A DNA stretch of 64,000 bases from Oidiodendron maius Zn (lineage: Eukaryota > Ascomycota > Leotiomycetes > Myxotrichaceae), in assembly GCA_000827325.1 (NCBI GenBank), contig KN832879.1:1426001-1490000 (forward strand), given 5' to 3'. Made by a program: the position numbers and the translations under genes. Shown here in pieces: positions 52,201 through 62,338 of this stretch. Below the pieces are notes generated by a model. The model did no database searches, had not been told where the DNA came from, and saw nothing but the letters and a program-made list of their open reading frames with translations. Every line of letters begins with the position of its first letter. Position 1 is the first letter of the stretch.

Positions 52201-54123
52201 CAGGCGGTGAAGAGTCTGTCGTTGAGGCTCCATCGCAACTACAGATTCGTTTTCACTACAAATTTGAGATAAAGGGCTGTAATGATCATTTAGGAACTGG
52301 AAACTGCTGGCGCAAACTGTTTCATAGACCAGTAGTAGTCAAGGGCTACCCAATTCCGCGGCGATCAGAAGTAGACACCGGGCTGGAAGTTTCTCTCGAC
52401 ATTATGGTTGGCCTGACCAATGCACGGAGAGTTGTTGACTTCTATGGTGCTACCATCCTCAAAGGATTTTCAGCAATACTCATCGTCACAAGGTTAATCG
52501 GAGATGCTGTGCGCTGGCACCTTTTTTTAAATGAAGATGGTCACTATATCTCATATTCTGACCCTCGGATTCCTCGCTCTCAAGACTCACTAAAGCATCT
52601 TTCCTCTTACGCCTTGGAATCAAGCCGACACATTCTAGGATGGTGTGAAACTATCAATAATTGCTCTGGTAAATCAAAATCATCTCTTTTCAAACATCAG
52701 CATTCTGTTTATCTTTTGCTAATCGCCTACATGTGTAGGTGCTCCTGGCCCATATTATGACATTGGCTGGTCAAACCTAGAACCACCGAATCCGAAATGC
52801 GCGTTTCAAAATGTCTCAATATCGGCTGGAAAGTATGTAACTCTGGGCTCAAACGTCACTTTCGGCATAAGGGATAAACCTGTCTATGTCTCATTTGATG
52901 ACGACTTTATTGGAGCTCTGATGATGCTGGAAAGTAGATATGTTGTTTTCTACGATGTCGAAGATAGGAGGGCTTGGCTCATCAATGGAACTAGTGCACT
53001 TCTGCACCTTGTTCGTGCTTCAATCAGGCACTATCAGAACAACCCTCGCCTATGCCACATCTTTGAGTTCAAAGCGGAAGCATTAAAAGAAGCTGCGAAT
53101 CCTTATACTGGGTTGGATGCTGCCTTCGAAGTTTTGTCAAACTTTAAAAACCTTGAACTACCCTTTTACAAGAAGCCTCGAGAGACTATGGAAAAGACCA
53201 CCAGGAAGTTAGGGGGGCGACCTGAGTTGGCCCGCGAAACGACAACCTCATATGTTACTCTGAAGGATCGTGTTGAGGATATTTTTAGCACTCTTAGTCA
53301 GATAATGGCTCATCAAGATGATGTACACACTCAGACTGGTGTTGGATTCCGTCTGAGGTCTACACCTCGAAGGCAACTCGAAGGATTTGATTTCATGGAC
53401 ATTGCTGCAAAGAAAGGAACATTGTGGCCCAAAATCGCAACTCTCCAGGCTATGGGTAGAGGATGGGTCGACTTCATAAGATCCCTGCATGCTATCACCC
53501 TCTTTGGGAAAGGTTTTGGAGAGCTTCTTCAACCTGCTGGAACCGAAGGACCTTGCAAATCTTGTTACTGGAATAGTAGCCTTCCGACAGGCAAGGATTA
53601 TCTCGCAATAAGTACTAAAGATCTCCAGCCGATTTTGTCTCGGAGGGCTGGCGCAAATTCTCGTCCTTGGTGCCTCAACAATAATATTTATTGGCACGCA
53701 CCGGATGAAGCTTTTAAGCCCTGCAAATGTTCCTCGACGATGCCACACCAATACTGTCGAATCCAGGTTTTGCTGCCACCCACATCCCATAGGCTATTTG
53801 GGCGAGCAACAGGATTCAAGAGCCCCACTCGGCTTCCTGCTCACGGCGCTGTTATCTTCGGCCACAATTGGAAATTCCCACTCCAATGGTCCGCTCAAGG
53901 AGATCCTAAGGCGGGTGAACCTGAGCGGGATGCAGATGAAGATGAGGATGAAAGCGACGATGAAGTACTAAGACAAGGTAGTGCTAGTGGAGTAATATGG
54001 AATAATGATAGTTCCAGTCTGGAGGAATCTGCAACGTCATCGAGTCTTTACAGTCAGAAAAATCTCCAATTTATCAACGAGCACGGTGCGGTGGCACCGA
54101 TTGATTTTAATAGAAATCTGTAA
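49278..54123 (+). CDS. Long fungal-specific protein of unknown function
   Basis: Four exons, 49278-51151 (containing the assembly gap), 51320-51951, 52018-52668 and 52739-54123, join in frame (introns 168, 66 and 70 nt). The head is basic and disordered (RRSARKKEGKKKSKPK), then Pro/Ser/Tyr-rich, then acidic. Conserved blocks follow: DELHSALAPDFGREGF, LAYHWLVSSINRENTM, DFLGFFEKQQYN, TLPDGTQLIASLRKG, SIVEVGEQLAWLGAAL, RRVVDFYGATILKGF, ESSRHILGWCETI, VVFYDVEDRRAWLINGTSAL, RRQLEGFDFMDIA, RGWVDFIRSLHAITLFG and AVIFGHNWKFPLQW. These recur in a widespread but unnamed family of large fungal proteins; I know of no assigned function. The acidic stretch (DADEDEDESDD) lies near the end. It appears intact; the true exon 1 is probably 519 bp shorter (see gap). 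Confidence 0.8.
49589..49913 (+). repeat. 325-bp sequence repeated at 50108-50432 (left copy)
   Basis: By eye the bases are identical to 50108-50432 throughout and end exactly at the N run. A perfect copy on each side of a gap indicates an unmerged contig overlap more than a biological duplication. Confidence 0.85.
49914..50107. other. Assembly gap, 194 N
   Basis: This is a run of undetermined bases. The sequence after it restarts at the same word (atacgacggcaaaagc) found 325 bp before it, so joining 49913 directly to 50433 restores a continuous coding text. Copy plus gap equals 519 bp, a multiple of three, which is why the frame seems to continue. Confidence 0.95.
51200..51219. other. Perfect 20-bp palindrome inside intron 1
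   Basis: ATGGCCACCT followed directly by AGGTGGCCAT, with no spacer, within the unusually long (168-nt) first intron of the 49278 gene. It could form a hairpin in the pre-mRNA or bind a dimeric protein. Confidence 0.8.
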
Positions 54124-55625
54124 TTAATAGAGGAGGGTACAAGTTAGACTCGAATGTGAAGATACAGGAGGCAAGAAGTGTCTTTCTGGAAGGCGCTTTA
54201 AACGTCGCGGTGTCGCGGATGCGGAGTCCGTTTGTGAGGATGATAACATCGCTAAGTTTAATGCTACAGTAATCAAGAATGCTACAGTAAGCCAGGTGAG
54301 CTTCCTAGCTAAATTAAAGCATATAACAATAACTAGTTAGACATCTAAAACTATGGTGTTAAGCGCGAAAAGGAATATCAAGGTGAGAATTAAGAGGGAC
54401 TATGGCCGGCTTTAAACCGCTAATACCTTAAGGAGGAAGTTCTACTATAGCTTCCTTTTTTTTGGGCATTAATTTCGTCTATAGTTATAACGGAGTCATT
54501 CTTGGATATATTGAGGGCATCTTTCTATTAATTTAAATCGTTAGAAGTAATCCCCTCTTCATTCTCTAATAAAAAAAATATGATTAATATAAGAAACTAT
54601 TATCTCGTTATTATTAAAATGAACAAGTCAAGACTAGCTTTAAATCTTTTAAGGGTAACTAAGAGAGGAGTACCCTAATAGGTATAGAAATTCTAGAGAC
54701 ATTTAAAATATAACAAGTAGCTAGAAGCCTAGGGTTGACTTAAAGTATATTTAAAACATTATTAACCCGCTATAAAGGACTACATTCGGCATTAATGAAT
54801 TCCATTATTGACTGGCCTACAGCACTAGTTAGTCTAGTAAACTCTTAGCACTAGTCTCAACAATAATCTACCCGCTTCATTTGCCCAAGAGTTTAACGAT
54901 AATATAGGATTAACACAACCGCCTTTAAGTGAAAACGAGGTCTCCATATCAAGAGATAGTGGAGAGACAGGTTGTAGAGAGTGGGTGTAGGGATAGGGTG
55001 CAGTAACCACACTACGGCAGCTAGTTACATTAAAGAATAAGGTAAACCAGTCGAGTTATAGTTTATAGCATGCTAGCACACAGTTAGATGTAAGTCTTAG
55101 TCTATGGCTAACTACTCTTAGCTAAGATAAAGTGTAGGCTTTTGCTTAGACATAGAAGGAGATACTCCTAGCATATTATTTATTTTTAGACTATTTCATC
55201 AACATTAACTATAATAGAAATCTATAAGTTGTATAAAGAACAAGTAGTCTTTTTAATAAGGCAACTAGCGGCTAGGGGGTTGTCTCGTATATACACTTAG
55301 CATCATGCTTGATGTATAACGACTATATATCTTCATCTGTAGATCTAAAGGTAGGGCTTTGAAGCCATGGAACATACTATGCCTTAGCAGTTTTAACATG
55401 TCGCATATTGAACAACAGTCGGAAACATTATCCTTATTCCTAGCGACATGATAGAGGAGTGTAATCAAAGTATAGGGCAAAACCTGTATACAGATGTAAA
55501 CTCCTACCACTACCTTAAGGATCTTCTTTACTTATAAGAGATCTCCTTATAACCTATACGATTACATCACGCTGTTGACCTCTCGCAACCTCGCCGTCCT
55601 CGGTCATATAAAAAATGGCAGTGTG
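54124..55625. other. AT-rich stretch, likely RIP-decayed
   Basis: From about 54450 to 55500 the DNA is very AT-rich with many TpA steps and stops in all frames, a composition unlike the flanking genes. The text near 54600-54780 has the feel of a decayed transposase N-terminus, but no motif survives that I would defend. No gene is supported. Confidence 0.4.
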
Positions 55626-56742
55626 AAACACTATGGCTTCCAAGCTCTTCGAGTCTCACGTTACGACGTGCGAGAAGCACTTTTCAGTGAAATGGCGAGA
55701 CAAGGCATCGAAATTTGACACGGTGCTAATTGTTCAAAGATTATGGGAAACAGCTCCAAAAATGACAGCGGCGTTAGTTTCGAAGGGGCTGTAACAGTGG
55801 GATTTTCAGATAGCCAGGTGGAGAACGCAGACATCGTTATTGGTGCCGATGGCCTCCACTCATGTGTCCGCAAGTATCTCGATCCCGAAGGGCGCAGCGA
55901 GCCGCAGTTCACCAACCCGGCAGGAGTGGGTGGAGAGATAGACAGACCTCTGCTACGCAGAGAAGGCCGAGATTTGAACCTTCCATGCTTGATTCTCGGC
56001 AAAGACAATGCCTTCGGTATCATGCCGGCAAGCTATGATGGGAACTTGATTATATGGTTCGCTACCATATAAGAGAAGGAAAAGTCGAGAGAAGAGTGTG
56101 CAAAGCTTGGATCCGATAAGGAGTACTTATTAAAAGTGCTGAGAGATCGCCACTGTGATAGCAGTGAAGTATGGCCGGAGGTGGTTAGTGGCCTGTGTCG
56201 ACAGGAGCCAATTGAAACCCTTACGTTATGGCCGTAAGTTTATATCACTTCCTGCTTCATTCTTCCGCTCTTATGGCCTCTATTACAACTACCACACTTA
56301 GCAGTAGTATTTCTAATAGTCATGCGCATAGGTTTTACGATCTCCCTACTCTTCCATCCTACTACTCTAAATCGGGCCGCATTATCGTCATCGGTGATGC
56401 CGCACACGTCATTGTGCCAACAGCTGGTCAAGGCGCTGTGAGGTCGCTCGAAGACGCCATTACTCTCGCCAACGCACTTGCTCCGAGCCTCAAGCTGAAT
56501 CAAAGTGCCTGGGATTCCAGCTCCTTAATATTCTCGGCCAGTGGCAGATTCACCGTAAACAACGTATGGCGAAGATAACTCAATTTTCGGCTCGGGCAGG
56601 GAACCTAAGGAGGCCAATAAGTTCGAAGTGGCAGCAGGTGTTAAGAGATGGGATTGTACGGTTGGTGTCGGGGTTGATGAGTTTGACACAGCAGACTAAT
56701 TGGATATACTTGTATAAGGCTGAAGATATTTTCTATAGTTAA
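55626..56742 (+). pseudogene. FAD-dependent monooxygenase, truncated pseudogene
   Basis: The frame reads YGFQALRVSRYDVREALF, then a TGA at 55716-55718, then ENADIVIGADGLHSCVRKYL (second FAD motif), FGIMPASYDGNLIIWF, a TAA at 56070-56072, and VWPEVVSG. After an intron (56234-56331) come [12 protein letters not shown] and [20 protein letters not shown], the FAD ribityl/GD motif. The C-terminal QFSARAGNLRRP is in yet another frame. The order matches class A flavin monooxygenases (salicylate or p-hydroxybenzoate hydroxylase type). The N-terminal GxGxxG domain, about 100 residues, is absent. Two nonsense codons (likely CGA to TGA and CAA to TAA), one frame change near 56,540 and the lost N-terminus make it a clear pseudogene. 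Confidence 0.88.
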
Positions 56743-57643
56743 AAGGCAAATATTTTGTATACTACAAGAAACTAGTAGATAGTTCAATCCTGTTCATCAA
56801 GGATCGACAAGCAATTGCTCTCACCCGCGAGGCTGCACGTATAGATCACCAAGAAGGCATGTCCAGAGGATTGATATTCCCGTGTCTCATTTCCTTGTAC
56901 AGGGCGGGTGTAAAACATCACCCTTTTCGCCCGCTCGTTGCGCGTTGAAACACCAGTATTAGACTTTAGAAGTGCGGAAACGAGAGATAAGAGGTTATTA
57001 TGTCTCCCAGGGGCTGAAGCGGCTCCCATCATTGCACTTCATCTAAAAAGCTAGCTGTGCTGTGTTGCAGCATCACTTTCACACTGACACTACTATCTCG
57101 CATCTCCTCCGCCCCTCCTCTTATCCACTTTCCGGTGAAAAGAGCGGGAGTAGGGCACTTTGTACTTTGATACAGACCACTGGCCAGTAGAGGTCCCTGG
57201 CAAGTCTACAAAGGTTGCTTTTTACGGAAACTTCTTTATCCGCCCAAGCAAATTGCCCTCTTGAGCCCTGTCTTCAAATCTTATTCTACACGTGATTAAT
57301 CAGAGAAGTTTGGTTCTTAATTAGATTAGTCCAATATAGTATGACTAGCAGCTCTAGTCATATCCCTCTTAGGGCGTTACTGTAGCTTTGGGCTTAATTA
57401 TTTCCCCGCTGCCTCTGTTTACTGCGATTGTTTCTAGAGTCTCGGTAATAGGGCCATGAAACTCCAATCATCCGTTCTGATACCTTCGAGTATGATGCCC
57501 CGTCCGCCCGCCCTCCCCACAAGTCGCAGTTTGTTCATAAAAGAGCTAGTGGCGTACTACTGGACGGGTTAAATTTATGCTCATTTGTGCTATAGATTCA
57601 CAATTCAAAAACAGAGAAAGCCATCCTGTGATTTAATACCGGC
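56743..57643. other. Intergenic, promoter side of the SDR gene
   Basis: I see no recognised protein. The last 100 bp upstream of ATG 57644 are AT-rich (gttaaatttatgctc) and probably hold the core promoter. Confidence 0.45.
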
Positions 57644-58399
57644 ATGCCTGCAATCAAGAGCCAGTCACTTCTTGTCATCGGGGGGTCTTCCGGGATCGGC
57701 TTTGGAGTCGCCCAACTCGCGGTTGCCGAGGGTCTCTGTGTAGCGATCGCATCGTCTAACCCAGCTCGTGTTGCCAGAGCCATTGAGATGTTGAAGATAA
57801 GGTCTGCAGATGCAAAAGTAATTGGATACACTATCGACCTTTCTCACGACGATGTCGAGGCACGGCTTGAAAGGCTTCTTGCCAATGTAAAGTCCAGCTT
57901 CGATAATAAGCCACTTAATCACGTTGTCTTTACGGCAGGAGAGAAGCTAGTCGGCAGGAAAATTGATGAAATCGACCTCGAATATATCCGTAGGATATCC
58001 CTGGTACGATTTGCTGCCACTCTCCTCTTGGGAAAATCGGCGCCGAGGTATCTTGAAAACCAATGGTCTTCGTCTATTACTTTGACAGGTGGCAAGGTTG
58101 CAGAGAGACCATTTCCGAATTATAGTGCCATTACAGCTTATGCTTCTGGTCTTCAAGGCGCCACGCGCGGTCTCGCTCTCGGTTTGAAGCCAATTCGGGT
58201 CAACCTGGTCCAGCCTGGCTTGATCCACACAGAAGCTCACTTCGGGCCTGGGCCAAGTGCACAGGTGGCAGCAATCTCCGAAACCCTGCCACAGAAAAAG
58301 ATTGGGACAGTGGAGGAAGCAGCACAGTCCTATATTTATCTGATGAAAGATACCAACGCCACTGGAGGTGTTGTCAACACAAAGGCGAAGAACTACTAA
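57644..58399 (+). CDS. Atypical short-chain dehydrogenase/reductase
   Basis: This is an intron-free frame of 251 codons. The Rossmann motif is LLVIGGSSGIGFGVA with the glycines at 13-19 (GGSSGIG), a variant of TGxxxGxG. An acidic motif follows (TIDLSHDDV), then NHVVFTAGEKL in place of NNAG. The serine strand SSSITLTGGKVAERP is present, but the YxxxK catalytic pair is replaced: the helix reads NYSAITAYASGLQGATRG with no lysine at the +4 position. The later LKPIRVNLVQPGLIHTE (substrate and cofactor loop) is typical. A fungal SDR subgroup with 'AYAAGLHGMTR' shares this loss, so it is a family trait and not local decay. Redox activity is uncertain. It starts the right-hand group of catabolic-looking genes. 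Confidence 0.88.
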   Translation: MPAIKSQSLLVIGGSSGIGFGVAQLAVAEGLCVAIASSNPARVARAIEMLKIRSADAKVIGYTIDLSHDDVEARLERLLANVKSSFDNKPLNHVVFTAGEKLVGRKIDEIDLEYIRRISLVRFAATLLLGKSAPRYLENQWSSSITLTGGKVAERPFPNYSAITAYASGLQGATRGLALGLKPIRVNLVQPGLIHTEAHFGPGPSAQVAAISETLPQKKIGTVEEAAQSYIYLMKDTNATGGVVNTKAKNY

Positions 58400-58873
58400 T
58401 TTAAACAGATTGTTTTGAGTGGTCTACATGTTATGGACACTCTTGCCAGCCTTTGCAGATGTATAGACGATCAATATGACTGGGGGGGAAATCCCGCTGC
58501 GTATACTGTGTAAGAACTATTGAGTTCATCATGATAGACAAAGAACTATATTAATTTCCTGTAGTTCAATATGACTGATCGTTAGTTGCTGTGCTTGCGG
58601 GGGTCGAGCTGGCGGGAAAATCATATTTTACGATATAACTTTGGTTTTAGAGCTGGTGATAGAGCAAACTCTTGAAGACATTAAACTAATTTACCTCCTG
58701 TAAATGCTGTGCAAGCCGTCTCGGGTGCATTCCATGAGAAGGTTATCCATCTTCTGCAAGTAACCAAGTTTGAGCCTGCCGTGGACGTGCTTGGCAAGTA
58801 GCCTTGATGTAGATAAAATACGAGCCTCTAACCCTAGTATTTTGGCTCATACTGTTACAATATCCGTCTAAAC
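58400..58873. other. Convergent 3' region
   Basis: The SDR gene and the minus-strand hydrolase gene end toward each other here. Nothing else is visible. Confidence 0.5.
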
Positions 58874-59899
58874 CTAGTCCACTGACGTGACCTTTGCTGC
58901 TTCTAGAAGCTCGTCTATTATTTTCTCACCCCGGCCAATGAAGATTGAAATATGTCCGTCTCTCGGTTCGAGGTGCTTCCTCAGCTTATCTTGGGGGAGA
59001 TTCTCAGCAAGCCACTGCCCATGGCCATACGGCACCATTTTGTCTTCGCCTCCTTGATACAGTAGAACCGGGATTTTAATTTCGTCAAGTTCAAAGCCCC
59101 ACGACGTAATGAATGAGAGGTCATCGTCAATCCAGCCATCAACACTGTTCTTCAAGGCCACGTGAATAGTTTCCACCATGTTTTGGCCCATCGAGGCATT
59201 TTTGAGTATTACTTCGCTGTCAACTGGTGGGAGAATGGAGGACAGCCCCTCCACTATACCAGCAACGTCGGCTTTCAGCAGACCGCCTCTTTGACTTTCG
59301 CAGTACTTTCGCAGGACTTCTTCCCCCTGTAGAGAAGCCTCTGTCTCATTAATATCTAGTTAGGAATTAGTTTCATCCTATTTCCAGGATGCAGATAGAC
59401 ATCATAGAGCCACACTCACTATCTTGCCCCTGACCAGCCATCCAGTCCAGTCCTCTGGCATCATAAGGCGCCATACCAGCAACACATAGGGCCGCCAGAG
59501 CGCCAGGTAATCGAGCTGCGCAAGCTAAAGCATGCGGACCTATTTCACAGGTCAATCATAGTTACAGCACAGTATTTAGATCTCTTAAGTCGGTAACGTA
59601 CCGCCACCGCTCCATCCAGCCACGATACATTGCTCCACACCTAGGTGCTGATTAAGGGCATGTAGATCTGCTACTACATCGACGATCCGTCTTCCTTTAT
59701 TCCGGGTGGAGCCACCGTATCCCGCTCGTGAGGCTGATATGAGCTTGAAATTTTTCTTCTCGCAGATATTGGTGAGTTCAGGTGTCGGTATATAGGCCCC
59801 CGGAGTGCCATGGATCCAAACAACAGGAAACCCGTCCTTAGGGCCATGCACGACGTAGTCGAGGTTTCGCCCGTCTGGGAGTTGGAACTGATGGGCCAT
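58874..59899 (-). CDS. Alpha/beta hydrolase
   Basis: Three exons on the minus strand, 59899-59602, 59539-59420 and 59355-58874, give 299 residues. I chose ATG 59899 ([19 protein letters not shown]), because this opening is the usual first strand of the family; an upstream in-frame extension begins only with TTG and overlaps a splice donor. Marks are [14 protein letters not shown] (oxyanion HG, 26-39), SRAGYGGS, the nucleophile elbow [16 protein letters not shown] (Ser97, with intron 1 splitting the last Gly), and near the end [15 protein letters not shown] (acid) and RDGHISIF (His). The triad is complete. Members hydrolyse esters, lactones or C-C bonds in small molecules. No signal peptide, so it is cytosolic. 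It is divergent from the DJ-1 gene. Confidence 0.9.
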
Positions 59900-60891
59900 T
59901 TTTAAGTCGGAGCGAAGATCCTCGTAACTTGAGACTAGCTTTATGGTGGTGGATTTCTCTGACGTAAAACTTACCAATTAGGTGTTTTTAGGGGGTTGGA
60001 GAGGGGCGTGGAAGACGAAGAACGTCAAGGACAGTAGAGAAAGCTCCTGTGAAAAGGTTTGAGCACGGTTGCAGGGAACGGCAGAACCCTTTATATCGTG
60101 ATCGGCCAGGCCCACTGCCTAGCATCGTTTTGCCACCTTAACATCATCTCCTTGGTGGGAGTCATGATGCAGAATTCTCAAGTCAGCTTCCGCTTTTGCG
60201 ATAGTGCTTGAAATAGGTTGAACTCCGAAATGCGAGCGACGGAGTTGGGAGGGAGAGGAGAGAAGACACGTAACAGAACTTTTAACGCCTAGTGATATAA
60301 ATATGGTTGTTGTATCTAAAAGCAGGATTGGGCGGATGACGCTGACAGGCTTGGGGCTCTATAGACAGATTGCTTATAACCCTCCCCACCCTGGAAACAC
60401 AGCAATGGATGAAAAGCAGGCAGAGACTGTTGGCCTGGCAGGTCTCGGCTTCTCTTCTACTCCGAAAAGTGGAGGTGGAAATGAAACCGGGCCTATCAAT
60501 ATCCTACGATTTTGGGGCCGCATACCAATACACTAATATCTGTCCACAAACTGGCGGCGGCTCTCGGATCAACGCCTCAACCATCCTTGATTCGTTTCCT
60601 AGAAGAGAAGAGCAACGGGAAACTTGACACTGAACAGAGAGCAAGCCATAGATGGAGGAAAGATAGTTTTGGTTTTCCAGACTCGTGAAATTTAAAGCCC
60701 CACACTGAATTATTTTTGGCCCTGCAAACCCGAGTCCTTATCCGGTCGGGCAAATGTATTTCCCCGTTCCTCGTCATCAGCCCGAGGGTTATCTGAAGCA
60801 AATCTACCAGAACTCTCCCATAAAGTCTAACAGAGAAAAAGATTAAAATTTCTAGCTCTGCATTCCACGTATTATCTTCAACGCGACAGCC
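59900..60891. promoter_or_regulatory. Divergent promoter, hydrolase and DJ-1 genes
   Basis: This 990-bp region separates the two start codons. A TATA-like sequence (gatataaatatgg) lies near 60293-60305. The small frames within it have no recognised domain. Confidence 0.45.
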
Positions 60892-61551
60892 ATGCCTCCA
60901 ATCCAATTCGGCATCCTTATGGTTCCCTTCCAAACGCTTGACGTAGCTGGGCCACTTGATATCTTATCCTGCTGCTCCAAAGATGTGGTCCAAGATCTGG
61001 AAAGTGATGGTTTCCCTGGCTCAGAAGGATTGACCGAGAAGTCAATTGCGATTCAGTTTCATCACATCGGCGAGACCATGGATCCAGTGACACTGTCGGC
61101 TGGTTTCACGACCATACCTACAACTACCATCAACGAGTGCCCCGATCTTGACTACCTCTTGGTGGGCGGACCTGACACTTTGACGTTCAAGCTTAGCGAG
61201 GCCTTTGCAAACTTTCTTCGCAAGCATGTCAAGGCCGGTAGGGGACTATTCACAACGTGCACTGGCGCTCTTGCCATTTCACCCTCGGGGGTCTTGGATG
61301 GAAAAATTGCAACTACAAATCACGGAGTTATGAATAGGGCCCGAAGGTTACACCCAGATGTGAAGTGGACGGTAGAAAAGCGATTTATTACCGATGGGAA
61401 CGTCTGGACTGCGGGAGGAGCATGTGCGGGCATGGATATGATGGCACATTGGGTGATGAAGAATTATGATATAAGGCTCGCAAAGCTCTCATTTGCAGCT
61501 TTGGATTATACCCCAAGAGATGACAAAGGCAATCAAGTCTTTCCCCAGTAA
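60892..61551 (+). CDS. DJ-1/PfpI family protein
   Basis: This is an intron-free frame of 219 codons. It opens with FGILMVPFQTLDVAGPLDIL (the glutamine-amidotransferase-like first strand of the family, with D23 after the GP), continues with LDYLLVGGPD, and has the nucleophile elbow GRGLFTTCTGALAIS with Cys123. Then come TTNHGVMNRARRLHPDVKW, the DGNVWTAGGACAGMDMM helix, and a complete end. Fungal members of this DJ-1/PfpI branch act as isonitrile hydratase-like or uncharacterised enzymes. The Cys and the 'GG.C.G.D' segment are intact. It is transcribed away from the alpha/beta hydrolase. The reaction cannot be inferred further. Confidence 0.9.
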   Translation: MPPIQFGILMVPFQTLDVAGPLDILSCCSKDVVQDLESDGFPGSEGLTEKSIAIQFHHIGETMDPVTLSAGFTTIPTTTINECPDLDYLLVGGPDTLTFKLSEAFANFLRKHVKAGRGLFTTCTGALAISPSGVLDGKIATTNHGVMNRARRLHPDVKWTVEKRFITDGNVWTAGGACAGMDMMAHWVMKNYDIRLAKLSFAALDYTPRDDKGNQVFPQ

Positions 61552-62338
61552 TACAGCGTGTATACCTATTGCCCGAAGGTCCTATAGCACGAGCCAGATG
61601 TCAGTCGATCATCCACTAGCAAATGGAAGTAGCTCATCTTTAGATCCGGAAATTGTGGCTGATACACGGGGCGTAATTCGAAGCTCTCTTTGCATCTCCG
61701 TAAATGCCTGCGTCATCAACTTTCGGGGTGTTTCTTTGCAACATAACGTTATGGGCGGCCTTTGGATCTGGCTCTAGGTGGCAATATATGTGTTACGGCT
61801 CTGTGGCACAATGCCCGTGCACTCCTTCCAACGCCCTTTCTCTTTGATAAATATCCTTTTTGGATAATATCACTTCATCTTCAACTTGCGGAGGTCGCTT
61901 GTTATTATCAGCAGTGCCAGAGGTTTAATGAGCATTGTCATTGCCCAGTCTCCCAATACCGTTTCCGACCATCCGATCATCCGACAACCCGTCCGCCTTT
62001 CCTGGCCTACGGGACATCAACCCTCCGACTCTAATAAATTATCGATCTATCTTTGGGTACCTACTTGGCATACGCCCAGTAGGTACGGACGTGTCTCATA
62101 TGATCTATGCCCCGGTTAGGAGCGCCGATTTATTTGGCCGACTCCTAGTATACAAGGGCGATGAGCCATCAAAGATCACTGCGTCGTGTTGCTATTCCTC
62201 CTTATGACTGTCGGGCGATATGTTAGACCGATATACGTGTCATATATAAATGAATCTAATAGCCGTAAAAACTGCTGGCCTAGGAGCAGACTGCGCGATT
62301 CTACTCGTCATTTGAGTATAGCAATTCTTTCGGTCAAT
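61552..62338. other. Intergenic, promoter side of the CocE-like gene
   Basis: No coding signal is supported. Frames on the + strand at 61762-62207 overlap each other and lack domains. Confidence 0.45.
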
